Assembly: GCF_018736045.1 (NCBI RefSeq)
Contig: NZ_CP076133.1
Span: forward strand, 806,001-870,000
Reading direction: 5' to 3'
Source: Flammeovirga yaeyamensis
Lineage (GTDB): Bacteria > Bacteroidota > Bacteroidia > Cytophagales > Flammeovirgaceae
Length of the DNA stretch: 64,000 bases
Below are positions 36,005 to 45,132 of the stretch, one piece after another. The notes beneath the pieces were generated by a model. It was given only the letters and a program-made list of their open reading frames with translations, searched no databases and was not told the origin of the DNA. Every line of letters begins with the position of its first letter. Position 1 is the stretch's first letter. Position numbers and translations under genes: made by a program.

Positions 36005-39000
36005 ATGAAGCATTTACTATTAATTTGGGGAATATTTTTACTAACGTCCCTTTCAATCCAAGCTCAAGAGAGAATAAATTTTAATGAGCATTGGAAATTT
36101 AAATTAGGCGATCAAACCGGAGCCGATAAAACCAATTTTAATGATAATGATTGGAGGAAATTAAACTTGCCTCATGATTGGAGTATTGAAGGCGACTATA
36201 ATGAAAACCACCCGATGGGTGATAAATGTGGTTATTTACCTGCCGGTATTGGTTGGTACAGAAAAACAATTCAAGTGCCTGAAGAGTGGAAAGGTAAATC
36301 AGTAAATATCACTTTTGACGGAGTGTTTATGAACTCTACGGTTTGGGCTAATGGAAAAAAATTAGGAAATAGACCTTTTGGGTGGATCACTTTCCAATAT
36401 GATATTTCTAAAGAAGTAGATACAAATAACGAAATTACTTTTGCTGTTCGTGTAGATAACGATGCTCAACCTTCTGCAAGGTGGTACACAGGTTCAGGTA
36501 TTTATGCAAACACATGGATTGATGTAAAGTCAAAACTTCATGTGCCTATGTCGGGTATTTTTGTAAGAACAAAAAAGGACGAAGTAACTATTACTACTGA
36601 GATTCAAAACGATTTTGATAAAACGCAAAAAGGTGAATTGATTACATCTATTGTGGATGCCAATGGTAATGAAGTGGCAGTGGCCGAATCAAAATTAACT
36701 ATCGGTTCAGGAAAACATCAAGAAATAACACAAAAATTAAAGATCGCTAATCCACACTTATGGTCAACTGTTTCTCCATACTTATATAAAGCAATCACTA
36801 AAATTTCTTCGAAAAAAATCGATGAAGAATATATAACAAATTTTGGTGTTCGTGATGTAGAATGGAAGCCCGGGGAAGGGTTATTTATTAACGGAGTAGA
36901 AACTAAAATGCAAGGGATTTGTAATCACCAAGAAGCAGGTGCTTTAGGGGCTGCAGTTCCTGATAAAATTCTAAGATTTAGAATCCAACAATTGAAAGAT
37001 ATGGGTGTGAATGCTATCCGTACTGCTCATAACCCTCAAACACCTCAATTCTATGCAATGTGTGATGAGATGGGAATGATTGTAATGGACGAAATTTTTG
37101 ACGGTTGGCACAAAAAAGCGGCAAACGATTACGGGGCTCATTTCTTTAAAGAATGGTGGGATCGTGATTTAACAGATTGGATCAAAAGAGATAGAAACCA
37201 TCCATCAATAATTATCTATTCAGTAGGTAACGAAACAAAAGGAGAAGAAGCCGCGAAAGCGTTGGTAGAAAGATGTCATGAACTAGACAATACACGCCCA
37301 GTTACTTCGGGTCACTCTGGTTCTAATCATATGGATGTATTTGGTGTAAATGGTCATAGTGAACGCAAAGGTTTCTTCGATCATTTATCAAACGATAGAG
37401 TGTTTGTGGGTACAGAAAATACACACACTTGGCAAGTAAGAGGTTTCTATAGAACAAAAACATGGTATAGAGATGGTTATCCATGCGTTCGTCATCAACC
37501 TTACGAATATCCCGATTTAACAGAAGAAGAGGTATTTACGTATGATTGGACAAAATCTGCTAACAAAAAAAGTTACAAACAAATATTTACTTCAAGTTAT
37601 GATAACGCAATAGTTCGTCTTAATTCAAGACAAAATATTGAGCAATTAAGAGACATTCCTAATTATGCAGGTTCTTTTAGATGGACAGGTCATGATTATC
37701 TTGGAGAAGCAGGTTTTGTACATGGTGGTTGGCCTTTCAAAGCATCTATCGTTGGAGCTATTGATTTAGCCAATTTCGAGAAAGATTTGTTCTATTTATA
37801 CCAATCTCAATGGACTTCTAAACCAATGATTCACATTTTACCTCACTGGACACACCCTACTTTAGAGAAAGGAACAGAAATTCCAGTTTGGGTCTATTCT
37901 AATTGTGATGAAGTGGAATTGTTCTTAAATGGTCAATCTTTAGGAAAACAAAGCCCTGGAAAATCATGGGATAAAATGCAATGTGAATGGCTAGTAGGTT
38001 TCCAAGAAGGCGAACTGAAGGCAATTGGTTATAAAGACAGAAAAGCAATTGTTAATCAAGTAATAAGATCAGCAGATGCTCCTTCTCAATTGAAATTAAC
38101 AGTTGATGGTGAAGGGATGAAGAACCAAAAAGAAGACATTGTTCAAGTACGTATAGCCTCGGAAGATGCTAAAGGTGAATTTTATCCTTATGGTGAAAAT
38201 AGAAGTTTTTATCACGTTGAAGGTTCAGGTAAAATCAAGGCATTGGATAACGGAAGTCCGGTTGATGTGGAAAAACATTTTGAAGCCAAAGATAGAATTG
38301 CCTTTTATGGTCTGACTAGAGCATATATTGAAAGTACAGATGCTGATGGAGCTATTGATTTATATGTTGGAGCAATCTTGGGAGAGAAAAGGTTGATCAC
38401 TTCAAAACAAGTACATATCGATGTTAAAAAAATCTCACTAAGAGGTAAATCTTCTAAAGGAAAGATCGACATTTATTATACTATTGACGGTTCAAGACCA
38501 ACAACAGCATCTTCAAAATATACAGCACCATTCTTAATTGAATTAGGAACAACAGTTAAAGCAATTGTTGTTTTAGAAAACAAAGAAATCATGAGAATGC
38601 ATGAAAAATTTGCTGATGATGAAGGTTTTGAATGGAAAACAGTAATGACAGCAACAAACCCTGGAGGTGATCAAGCAGAAGACGCCACTTTTGATGGTGT
38701 AACTATCTCTACCGAAGGTGAAAACTTTAACGGTAAAGGCTTTATTGATTATGGAAAAAACGAAGGTGGATATGTAGAGTTCTATCAAGAGAACGATGGT
38801 AGTGAAGGAGAATATACCTTAAGACTAAGATACTCTGCAGCTAAGAGAGATATTCAAGAGCATACGTTAACGTTAAACGTGAACGGTAGGAAACAGGTCA
38901 TTGCTTTACCATCGTGTGATAAATACCGTAAAGAGTGGAAAGAATTTGAGGTGAAAGTACAATTAGGTATTGGTGCCAATACGATTCGTTTAACCGCTTT

Positions 39001-39043
39001 AAAAGTAAATGGCTTCTGTCTAGACGAAATGAAAGCCATTTAA
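36005..39043 (+). CDS. Exported GH2 beta-galactosidase-type enzyme with C-terminal CBM35-like domain (copy 2)
   Basis: This 1012-residue paralogue of the 31311-34343 protein has the same domain order. Acid/base is E410 (YSVGNETKGEE) and nucleophile E471 (VGTENTHTW). Only the signal peptide and scattered surface positions differ; for example, FMGG of copy 1 is SIVG here. At DNA level the copies differ at many third codon positions, with copy 2 more AT-rich, so the duplication is not recent or one copy has been under different base pressure. Retention of two near-identical proteins suggests dosage or subtle subsite differences. It is the last gene of PUL A and is followed by a relic of a second beta-helix gene. 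Confidence 0.9.
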   Translation: MKHLLLIWGIFLLTSLSIQAQERINFNEHWKFKLGDQTGADKTNFNDNDWRKLNLPHDWSIEGDYNENHPMGDKCGYLPAGIGWYRKTIQVPEEWKGKSVNITFDGVFMNSTVWANGKKLGNRPFGWITFQYDISKEVDTNNEITFAVRVDNDAQPSARWYTGSGIYANTWIDVKSKLHVPMSGIFVRTKKDEVTITTEIQNDFDKTQKGELITSIVDANGNEVAVAESKLTIGSGKHQEITQKLKIANPHLWSTVSPYLYKAITKISSKKIDEEYITNFGVRDVEWKPGEGLFINGVETKMQGICNHQEAGALGAAVPDKILRFRIQQLKDMGVNAIRTAHNPQTPQFYAMCDEMGMIVMDEIFDGWHKKAANDYGAHFFKEWWDRDLTDWIKRDRNHPSIIIYSVGNETKGEEAAKALVERCHELDNTRPVTSGHSGSNHMDVFGVNGHSERKGFFDHLSNDRVFVGTENTHTWQVRGFYRTKTWYRDGYPCVRHQPYEYPDLTEEEVFTYDWTKSANKKSYKQIFTSSYDNAIVRLNSRQNIEQLRDIPNYAGSFRWTGHDYLGEAGFVHGGWPFKASIVGAIDLANFEKDLFYLYQSQWTSKPMIHILPHWTHPTLEKGTEIPVWVYSNCDEVELFLNGQSLGKQSPGKSWDKMQCEWLVGFQEGELKAIGYKDRKAIVNQVIRSADAPSQLKLTVDGEGMKNQKEDIVQVRIASEDAKGEFYPYGENRSFYHVEGSGKIKALDNGSPVDVEKHFEAKDRIAFYGLTRAYIESTDADGAIDLYVGAILGEKRLITSKQVHIDVKKISLRGKSSKGKIDIYYTIDGSRPTTASSKYTAPFLIELGTTVKAIVVLENKEIMRMHEKFADDEGFEWKTVMTATNPGGDQAEDATFDGVTISTEGENFNGKGFIDYGKNEGGYVEFYQENDGSEGEYTLRLRYSAAKRDIQEHTLTLNVNGRKQVIALPSCDKYRKEWKEFEVKVQLGIGANTIRLTALKVNGFCLDEMKAI

Positions 39044-39056
39044 TCAAAAAAACATT

Positions 39057-39100
39057 AGACAATCCTTAAACCAGGTACATACAAAGGTACTTCACTTAAA
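39057..39100 (+). pseudogene. Relic of a second copy of the beta-helix gene
   Basis: About 44 bases here align with 35371-35414 inside the beta-helix gene: both contain AGACAA, CCTTAA, CCAGGTACATA and AGGTACTTC in order, with one inserted base and a few mismatches. The reading frame is lost. It lies directly after GH2 copy 2, where a second beta-helix gene would stand if GH2 and beta-helix had been duplicated together. Most of the copy has been deleted. Confidence 0.65.
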
Positions 39101-39103
39101 TAT

Positions 39104-39138
39104 AAAACCCCACAGCTTGAGTAAGTTGCGGGGTTTTT
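39104..39138 (+). terminator. Rho-independent terminator at the end of PUL A
   Basis: Arms AAAACCCC and GGGGTTTT, extended by CA/TG, are followed by a T run. It closes GH2 copy 2 and marks the right border of PUL A. Confidence 0.85.
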
Positions 39139-39276
39139 CTATGTAGAGATGTTATTTGTATGCGGTATTAGAATTTCTTTGAATTTTTGGTGTTGTTGAG
39201 TAGATTGGGTGGAGTTGTTCAGCTTACTTGTAGAAAGAATCATTTTCAATATATCAAGATCAAAAAATGAATCAAT

Positions 39277-39690
39277 ATGAAATTCATCAAAATATTTTTT
39301 TCTATTCTATTGATAATAAGTTTTATAATTACTTGTCAAATAGATGGTTGGTTGCTTTTAATATTTGGAATTTTCTTTGGGTTAACATTCTTACTTCAGT
39401 TAAAATTAATTTGGATTGAGGACTTTACTGGCATTAGGATACTTATTATCATTACTTACTTTTCAACTTTAATTATGCTTTTATTTAGACATGATTTTGG
39501 GGACTCAAATGTAAGTGGTATTAACGTAATAAGTCTTTTAACATATAAACTTGGTCTCATTGGGTCAAAATATTATGTAGATAATACAACTACTTTTGAT
39601 ATGATTATAAACCTTATGTGGGTTGGAATAATACCCATACAATTGTTTTTACTACGGAAATATTATAGGATAAAAACTATCAAGGAATAA
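39277..39690 (+). CDS. Small integral membrane protein of unknown function
   Basis: This 137-residue protein consists mostly of hydrophobic segments: about 5-19, 24-44, 53-70 and 110-126, so three or four membrane spans. An aspartate-rich loop (RHDFGDSNVSG) lies in the middle, and the C-terminus is basic (RKYYRIKTIKE). No motif is recognisable. It is the first gene of an AT-rich run of small genes and has different base composition from the PUL. It is probably real given its length and the absence of competing frames. Confidence 0.55.
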   Translation: MKFIKIFFSILLIISFIITCQIDGWLLLIFGIFFGLTFLLQLKLIWIEDFTGIRILIIITYFSTLIMLLFRHDFGDSNVSGINVISLLTYKLGLIGSKYYVDNTTTFDMIINLMWVGIIPIQLFLLRKYYRIKTIKE

Positions 39691-39865
39691 ATCATTTTCA
39701 TATATAAAAGCTGGGTGATATATCAATTTCCAGTTTATTTTTTTCGTAAGTCTTAAATAACTTGTAGAAGTCACATAAAAAGAAGTTTATTTGGCTTGGA
39801 GAGATGAATAGAGTGATAATATATAAGCATATTAAAAGTGGAGTAAGCTATAATTATTTACTAAC

Positions 39866-40267
39866 ATGCTAAAATCAAAATTATACAATGATATATTAAT
39901 TTCATCTTTAAAAGAAAATGATGAATTTAATGATCTATTTTCCAAACAGATTCCGTTTCTAAATGAAGGAACTACAGAACATACAGGTGTAGGTCTTTTT
40001 ATTTCTTTTGACTCTGATAAAGAGATTGATCAATTTAGATTAACGGGAAAACAATTAGAGATACGTTTTAAAGATTATTCTCATTCATTTGATGGTTTAT
40101 TTATTAAAAATTCGGAGTTAAATATTTTAGCCGGAACAACCATACATATAGAAAATGGAATTATTGAATGTATTGAGATATTGAATTATTTAGGAGATTA
40201 CCCAGAACATGATTTTAAAGTATATGAATTACTAAAGTATGATGAAGTATTCAAAACCGATAAATAG
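39866..40267 (+). CDS. Small soluble protein, possibly of the orphan-immunity type
   Basis: This 133-residue acidic protein has no signal peptide. The segment TEHTGVGLFISFDSDKEID and the C-terminal mix of strands resemble the many small beta-rich proteins found beside polymorphic toxins, but I cannot name a family. It overlaps the next gene by 29 bases, so the two are translationally linked. No toxin gene is present nearby. Function unknown. Confidence 0.5.
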   Translation: MLKSKLYNDILISSLKENDEFNDLFSKQIPFLNEGTTEHTGVGLFISFDSDKEIDQFRLTGKQLEIRFKDYSHSFDGLFIKNSELNILAGTTIHIENGIIECIEILNYLGDYPEHDFKVYELLKYDEVFKTDK

Positions 40268-40619
40268 AAAATTAAAAGCCAAAGAATACAACTTACTTGA
40301 ACACTTATTTAAATTAGAGGCTAAACACTTTTTGAAAACTCTACCAGAATTAGTAGTCATTGGAAGATGTGGATGTGGTGATGATCTTTGTCCAACAATA
40401 CAACTAGGATTTAGTGGACAAACAGAAATAATTTATGGTGAAATTTTAATTGACTATTTTGGTATTAGTAACAAAGGGAACCTTATTGGTGTATCAGTTT
40501 TAGGAAACAAAAATCAACCTACAGAATTAGAATTTTGGTCAATTGATGGTGTGGAAGATGTGTCTGAGATACCAGATATAGATACGCTTAAGCCATTAAG
40601 CAAACTAATGATGGATTAA
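40239..40619 (+). CDS. Small protein with GRCGCGDDLCPT motif
   Basis: This 126-residue cytoplasmic protein contains VVIGRCGCGDDLCPTIQLGF (43-62), a Cys-rich signature I have seen in small conserved bacterial proteins without a known role, followed by LIGVSVLGNK and LEFWSIDGVEDVSEIPD. The three Cys could bind a metal, but that is speculation. The start overlaps the end of the preceding gene by 29 bases (ATG at 40239 or 40242), which indicates an operon with it. Immunity protein is one possibility. Confidence 0.55.
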   Translation: MMKYSKPINRKLKAKEYNLLEHLFKLEAKHFLKTLPELVVIGRCGCGDDLCPTIQLGFSGQTEIIYGEILIDYFGISNKGNLIGVSVLGNKNQPTELEFWSIDGVEDVSEIPDIDTLKPLSKLMMD

Positions 40620-40669
40620 AAGGAGAAGCTCTTATTAAAATTTTATTTGATACAATAAAACAAACTATA

Positions 40670-41167
40670 ATGAATTCAATAAAAGGCAAATTAGATAAAA
40701 GTGATTATGAGAATTATGATGACTTTTTAAATTATCAGATAGATGGATATTGGTTAGACGAAAAGCTAGAAGAGCTTTATCCTGGGAATATGTATCAAGG
40801 TACAGTTCCAACACTTTTATTTGCTTTAGAAGCAGAGGAAGAACGTGAGGTTGTTTGGAATAGAATTTTCCCTAAAGTAGGAAAAATAACTGTTTGTCCA
40901 ATTTTAATGTGCCCCGATGACCTAGACTTTTCTTGTACTCTAATTGATGTTGAAATTGAAAATACAGGGAAAACTATCAAATGGAATAAGATGGGAATAG
41001 ATAACACCGAAGCTGTTGAAGTTGAAAAAATTGGTTCAAAAGTAGGTTGGTTCGATAAAGTTAAACCTCTAGAATTCAAATTAGAAGAATATGAAAATAT
41101 GCTTAACGAATTCAGAAAACACTTTGAGCTTGAAAAGAAAGCATTTGAAGAAATAAATAGAATTTAA
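40670..41167 (+). CDS. Small acidic protein of unknown function
   Basis: This 165-residue protein has no signal peptide. It has a WLDEKLEELYPGNMYQGTVPTLLFALEAEEEREVVW-type region (about residues 26-62, rich in Glu and aromatic residues), then a beta segment with ICPILMCPDDLDFSCT-like composition around residue 80, and a charged C-terminal helix. Its size, acidity and neighbours suggest an orphan immunity protein, without direct evidence. It follows the preceding gene by 50 bases and is followed after 31 bases by another small gene, so it is likely in the same transcript. Confidence 0.5.
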   Translation: MNSIKGKLDKSDYENYDDFLNYQIDGYWLDEKLEELYPGNMYQGTVPTLLFALEAEEEREVVWNRIFPKVGKITVCPILMCPDDLDFSCTLIDVEIENTGKTIKWNKMGIDNTEAVEVEKIGSKVGWFDKVKPLEFKLEEYENMLNEFRKHFELEKKAFEEINRI

Positions 41168-41198
41168 GAAATTACTTTTTAATAGAACTATCAATAAA

Positions 41199-42026
41199 AT
41201 GGACTTCCAAAAATTCACTCCTGCACAAACTCACATGATACTTTATCCGAGGAAATCAAAAAATTCGGATTTATTAAAATTCGCTTTATTTGATTTACTG
41301 TTTAAAGATATATTAATGATCGAGGAGGAATGGAAATATCCTCACCCAAGAAGCCAAAGAGAAAGCTTATATATCTACATTTCTAGAGGTAAAAAGTATA
41401 ATCAATATATCAAGAGACCTCATCAAGATATTTTTCTGAGAACTTTTGAAGAAAAAAATAAAAGAATACAATTAAGGAAATTAATAAAAGAAGTATTGCC
41501 ATCATGTGGAAATGGTCAAGGCTATAAAGCAATACAACTGAATAATGAATTTAAGAAATTCGGAATTTTTCATCAGCTATTGAGTTTAAAAGATTTCAAC
41601 TTGTTTTTCTTAAACTCAAAAGGTAAAAAGTTAAGAAGTCAATTTAAGACTAAATTAGATACTTATAATAGAAGATTATTATCTAGAGATTTCTCAAAAA
41701 ATGAATTATTAGAAATTCTAAAAGAGATAGGGTCTAATATTTTTTTACTTGATAATTTTAATTCTGATTTGATAGAAAAAATGGATGTCAATTTCTCTAA
41801 TTTACATATTACATCACCTATGAAAGAAGTGTCAGAATATAATTTTGCTTTTGAAACAGCCTTCGATATGATGTCGATATCTCTATTGATGGACATGGAT
41901 ATATCAGATACAATTTCAAGTTCTTTTGAATCAGGTATGTATTTAGAATCAAGTAATTATGATTCTACTTCTACTTCTTTTGATGTTTTTGGTGGTGACT
42001 CATTTGATGCTGGTGGTGATTATTAA
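41199..42026 (+). CDS. Unknown protein with Asp/Gly/Ser-rich C-terminus
   Basis: This 275-residue protein is basic and helical over residues 1-190, with no signal peptide or membrane span. It then becomes acidic and ends in a low-complexity tail (SFDVFGGDSFDAGGDY). Lys/Arg-rich helices in the first part (EEKNKRIQLRKLIKEVL) could contact nucleic acid or membrane lipids, but there is no recognisable motif. It follows the preceding gene by 31 bases. A 240-base gap before the next gene suggests that this run ends here. Confidence 0.5.
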   Translation: MDFQKFTPAQTHMILYPRKSKNSDLLKFALFDLLFKDILMIEEEWKYPHPRSQRESLYIYISRGKKYNQYIKRPHQDIFLRTFEEKNKRIQLRKLIKEVLPSCGNGQGYKAIQLNNEFKKFGIFHQLLSLKDFNLFFLNSKGKKLRSQFKTKLDTYNRRLLSRDFSKNELLEILKEIGSNIFLLDNFNSDLIEKMDVNFSNLHITSPMKEVSEYNFAFETAFDMMSISLLMDMDISDTISSSFESGMYLESSNYDSTSTSFDVFGGDSFDAGGDY

Positions 42027-42269
42027 ATTAATGTATTCTTTAAGTTTGGAAAAAGAACTATGAAACCATTTCGAATGGGAAGTTTTTCCACTTGAAAAAC
42101 ACGATGTGTATGATTAATACTTAATAAAATAATTGCTCGATTATTTTAATTAAGTAAATTTAGAATAAGAACTAAAATCTGACTTTTTAGAAATAAAAAC
42201 TAACTATCAATATACTGTTTGCATTGCCTTTTATCACCTTTGGTAAAGTCGATGATATCAGAAATAATT

Positions 42270-43066
42270 ATGAAAATGAACATTCTAATAACAGGCGGGA
42301 ACTCTGGATCGGGTATTGTATCGCAAAACATCTGAAACAGAATGGTCACCATGTGATCGGAACTTCAAGAAACCCTTCCAAATCCAATGACATTGATATT
42401 CAGCTAATCGAGTTGGATATAACATCTAAAGAATCAATTGAAAAACTAACTGATAAGTTGGAGGAACAAAACTTTAGTGTAGATGTACTAATCAATAATG
42501 CTGGAATAGCGGTAAATGGCTGTTTCGAAGAAACAACTGAGGATCTAGCAAGAAAACAGGTAGAAACGAACTTCTGGGGAGCAATCTCTGTAACACGTAA
42601 AATATTACCGATTATGAGAAAGCAGGGTAGTGGAAAAATTATTTTCATTACCTCATGGGGTGGTTTAATCGGAGTACCCTATCAAAGCTTTTATTCGGCC
42701 TCTAAGCATGCATTAGAGGGAGTGGCAAAATCATTACGACATGAAGTGAAAGAGTTTGGAATTGATGTATCCACTGTAGAACCTGGATTTTTCAAATCAA
42801 ACCTTCATAATAGCTTTACTTTGGCTCCTGAATCTATTCGAGATTACGATAAAAGTAGAACAAATGCGCTCCAAACCTTTGATAATTCAATTGAGAATGC
42901 TCCAGATCCTATAGCAGTAGCCAAAACAGTAAATCGTATTATTTATTCTAAAAAACCTAAGATGAGTTACAGGGTTGGAAAGGATGGATTTTGGTTACCT
43001 CTTTTGCAATTTTTTAATTTCAATCTATTCGAAATGGGTACTAGGAGGAAGTTTAATTTGCCTTAG
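42270..43066 (+). pseudogene. Short-chain dehydrogenase/reductase broken by a one-base deletion
   Basis: The frame from 42270 gives MKMNILITGGNSG, a Rossmann nucleotide-binding start, but then runs to a stop. The other frame continues as IGYCIAKHLKQNGHHVIGTSR with the family's DINNAG-type motif (LINNAGIAV), catalytic YSASK and PGFFKS. Adding one A after 42308 joins them into GGNSGIGYCIAKHL, the expected TGxxxGIG motif. The longer frame from 42224 lacks the glycine motif and is not a plausible start. Either the gene has been inactivated recently or the sequence has an error. The intact protein would be a cytoplasmic NAD(P)-dependent oxidoreductase of about 265 residues; its substrate is unknown. 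Confidence 0.8.
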
Positions 43067-43136
43067 AAATTGTTCTTATGCAGTAGTATTTTCTTTGGAT
43101 GCTACTGTGTAATTTAAAGTTGAAAATCACACGTTT

Positions 43137-43523
43137 ATGAAAGAAGAAAAATTTAAAATAAGTAAACGATTAAAAAGTTTTACGTATGCTTTTAATGGTT
43201 TGAAAATTTTGATTAAGGAAGAACATAATGCCCGAATACATGTACTTGCCACAGTTTGTGTTGTGATTTTAGGCATACTTCTAAAAATTACAATACTCGA
43301 ATGGATTGCAGTTATTTTTGCTATTGGTCTAGTTATTTCTAGTGAAATATTTAATTCTGCAATTGAAAATATTGCTGATTACTTAACTAAAGAAAAACGA
43401 GAGGAGATTAAAAGAATAAAAGATTTGGCAGCTGCAGGAGTTTTAATATGTGCAATAGCTGCATTAATAATAGGGCTACTTATATTTATTCCCAAAATAA
43501 TTGAAATATGTAATTCAAATTAA
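43137..43523 (+). CDS. dgkA: DgkA-family diacylglycerol/undecaprenol kinase
   Basis: This 128-residue inner-membrane kinase phosphorylates lipid alcohols, recycling diacylglycerol or undecaprenol. Features are the amphipathic N-terminus (RLKSFTYAFNGLKILIKEEHNARIH), three membrane spans (about 34-52, 56-73 and 98-120) and the signature EIFNSAIENIADYLTKEKREEIKRIKDLAAAGV, whose core is EIFNSAIEN with catalytic Glu and Asn. Length is normal for the family. It stands 70 bases after the broken dehydrogenase. It looks like a housekeeping gene rather than part of the PUL. Confidence 0.9.
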   Translation: MKEEKFKISKRLKSFTYAFNGLKILIKEEHNARIHVLATVCVVILGILLKITILEWIAVIFAIGLVISSEIFNSAIENIADYLTKEKREEIKRIKDLAAAGVLICAIAALIIGLLIFIPKIIEICNSN

Positions 43524-43581
43524 CTATTACAAGCTTATAAAACATCACACCTTGTATAAAGAAAATCATTACTTTTGTCTT

Positions 43582-44604
43582 ATGAAAAATGAATTAGAAA
43601 AACCTGAATATATTGATTGGATAATTGGTTTAAAATCTAAAATTCGCAAGGCAAGAAACAAACTAGTACAATCATTAAATAATCAGCTAATAGAGCTTTA
43701 TTGGTTAATTGGACAAGAGGTTGTCGAAAAACAAGAATCTTCCAATTGGGGTAGTAATTTTATTGAACAAATAGCCAAAGAATTAAGAGGTGAATTTCCG
43801 GATGTTAAAGGTTTTTCTAGAAGAAATATTTATGCAATCAGACAATGGTATAAGTTTTATTCAGTAAAATATGAATTTGTGCCACACCATGTGGCACAAA
43901 TACCATGGGGTCATAATAGATTGATAATATCAAAAGTTAAAGACTTAGATCATGCAGAATTTTATTGTCAACAAGTTTTAAAAAACGGTTGGGATAGAGA
44001 CTATTTAGAATATAAAATAGAAGAGAATTTCCATGATAAAATCGGTTTATCATCAAACAATTTTCAAAATACATTACCCGAGGATCAATCTAAATTAGCT
44101 CAAGAAACTTTGAAAGACCCTTATAATTTTGACTTTTTAGGTTTACAAGATCATGCTTATGAAAAGGCTATAGAAGATGAACTAGTGAAAAACATTACAA
44201 AATTCTTATTGGAATTAGGAAAAGGTTTTGCTTTTGTAGGTCGTCAATATAAATTAGAAGTTAGTGATAATGACTATTTTATTGATCTCCTATTTTATCA
44301 TCTTGAATTAAGAAGTTATATAGTAATTGAATTAAAAGCAGGAAAGTTTAAACCTGAATATGCAGGGAAATTAAATTTTTATTTATCCGCTGTTGATAGT
44401 CAATTAAAAAGAAAAGAAGATAATCAAACTATTGGAATTCTACTCTGTAAGAAAAAAGATAAAATTGAGGCAGAGTATGCCTTAAGAGATATAAATAAGC
44501 CAATGGGGATAAGTGAATATAAACTTACGGAAGCAATACCTAAAGATTTACAAACTAAACTTCCAACTATAGAAGAATTAGAAAAAAGGTTATCAAAGAG
44601 TTAA
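43582..44604 (+). CDS. DUF1016/YhcG-family PD-(D/E)XK nuclease
   Basis: This 340-residue protein has the two YhcG parts. The N-terminal DUF1016 helical region holds RKARNKLVQSLNNQLIELYW, LRGEFPDVKGFSRRNIYAIRQWY and PWGHNRLIISKVKD (each given in part). The C-terminal PD-(D/E)XK nuclease domain has FVGRQYKLEV, the Asp of YFIDLLFYH and the ELK triad of VIELKAGKFKPEYAG. I chose the start at 43582; the frame from 43501 would overlap dgkA and add a non-family leader. TACTTTTG (43570-43577), an exact -7 match, lies just before the ATG and suggests a nearly leaderless mRNA. Relatives often sit in defence or mobile contexts. A role in DNA processing or defence is inference. Confidence 0.88.
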   Translation: MKNELEKPEYIDWIIGLKSKIRKARNKLVQSLNNQLIELYWLIGQEVVEKQESSNWGSNFIEQIAKELRGEFPDVKGFSRRNIYAIRQWYKFYSVKYEFVPHHVAQIPWGHNRLIISKVKDLDHAEFYCQQVLKNGWDRDYLEYKIEENFHDKIGLSSNNFQNTLPEDQSKLAQETLKDPYNFDFLGLQDHAYEKAIEDELVKNITKFLLELGKGFAFVGRQYKLEVSDNDYFIDLLFYHLELRSYIVIELKAGKFKPEYAGKLNFYLSAVDSQLKRKEDNQTIGILLCKKKDKIEAEYALRDINKPMGISEYKLTEAIPKDLQTKLPTIEELEKRLSKS

Positions 44605-44622
44605 TAGTAATCAAAAATTGAA

Positions 44623-45090
44623 ATGAAACTAATTATTACAACAATAGCATCCTTTATCTATTTGCTATCATCCACAGCATTTGGTCAAGAAACTCAAACA
44701 AATAACCATATAAAACACTACAAAAAGGGAAATACTAATTGTGTGATTTTCCCAAGCAATTACATAGAAGAGTCTTATACCTTTTTAAATACCACCAACC
44801 AGAGGTTTACACCAACAATTGATGAGGTTAAAAAGGCAGAAGCTTACTTGGAGGAAAAGTTTTATCTTGAATATTTACTTAAATACAGACGTCAATATTT
44901 TGGATACATCGATGAACAGGGTAATAAGATATTGTATATAAATTGTTTTTGGTCTGAAAATAGTTTTCATCATAAAGAATGGAAAGAAACTATAGTAGTA
45001 GTTAATGATGGAGGAGATCATTATTGGCAAATTAAATTTAATCTGAAAACAGGTGTGTTATTTGATTTGTCAATTAATGGGGAAGGGTAA
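44623..45090 (+). CDS. Exported small protein of unknown function
   Basis: This 155-residue protein has a signal peptide ending AFGQ (1-22). The mature part is basic and aromatic-rich, with HYKKGNTNCVIFPSNY, LEEKFYLEYLLKYRRQYFGYIDEQGN (in part) and a C-terminal DGGDHYWQIKFNLKTG. Similar small periplasmic proteins are common in Bacteroidota but have no assigned role. It starts 18 bases after the YhcG gene, so it may be co-transcribed, though a periplasmic protein is an unlikely nuclease partner. Confidence 0.55.
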   Translation: MKLIITTIASFIYLLSSTAFGQETQTNNHIKHYKKGNTNCVIFPSNYIEESYTFLNTTNQRFTPTIDEVKKAEAYLEEKFYLEYLLKYRRQYFGYIDEQGNKILYINCFWSENSFHHKEWKETIVVVNDGGDHYWQIKFNLKTGVLFDLSINGEG

Positions 45091-45132
45091 AATATTGAAT
45101 AATACAACTCTAAATATCTATTTAAACAATAC

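Noticed and set aside
42224-42307. Start of the short-chain dehydrogenase in the longer frame
   Set aside because: The first 28 residues lack the Rossmann glycine motif, which is encoded in the neighbouring frame from 42270.
43501-43581. Upstream start for the YhcG gene
   Set aside because: It would overlap dgkA and add residues that do not fit the family; the Met at 43582 fits the DUF1016 start.
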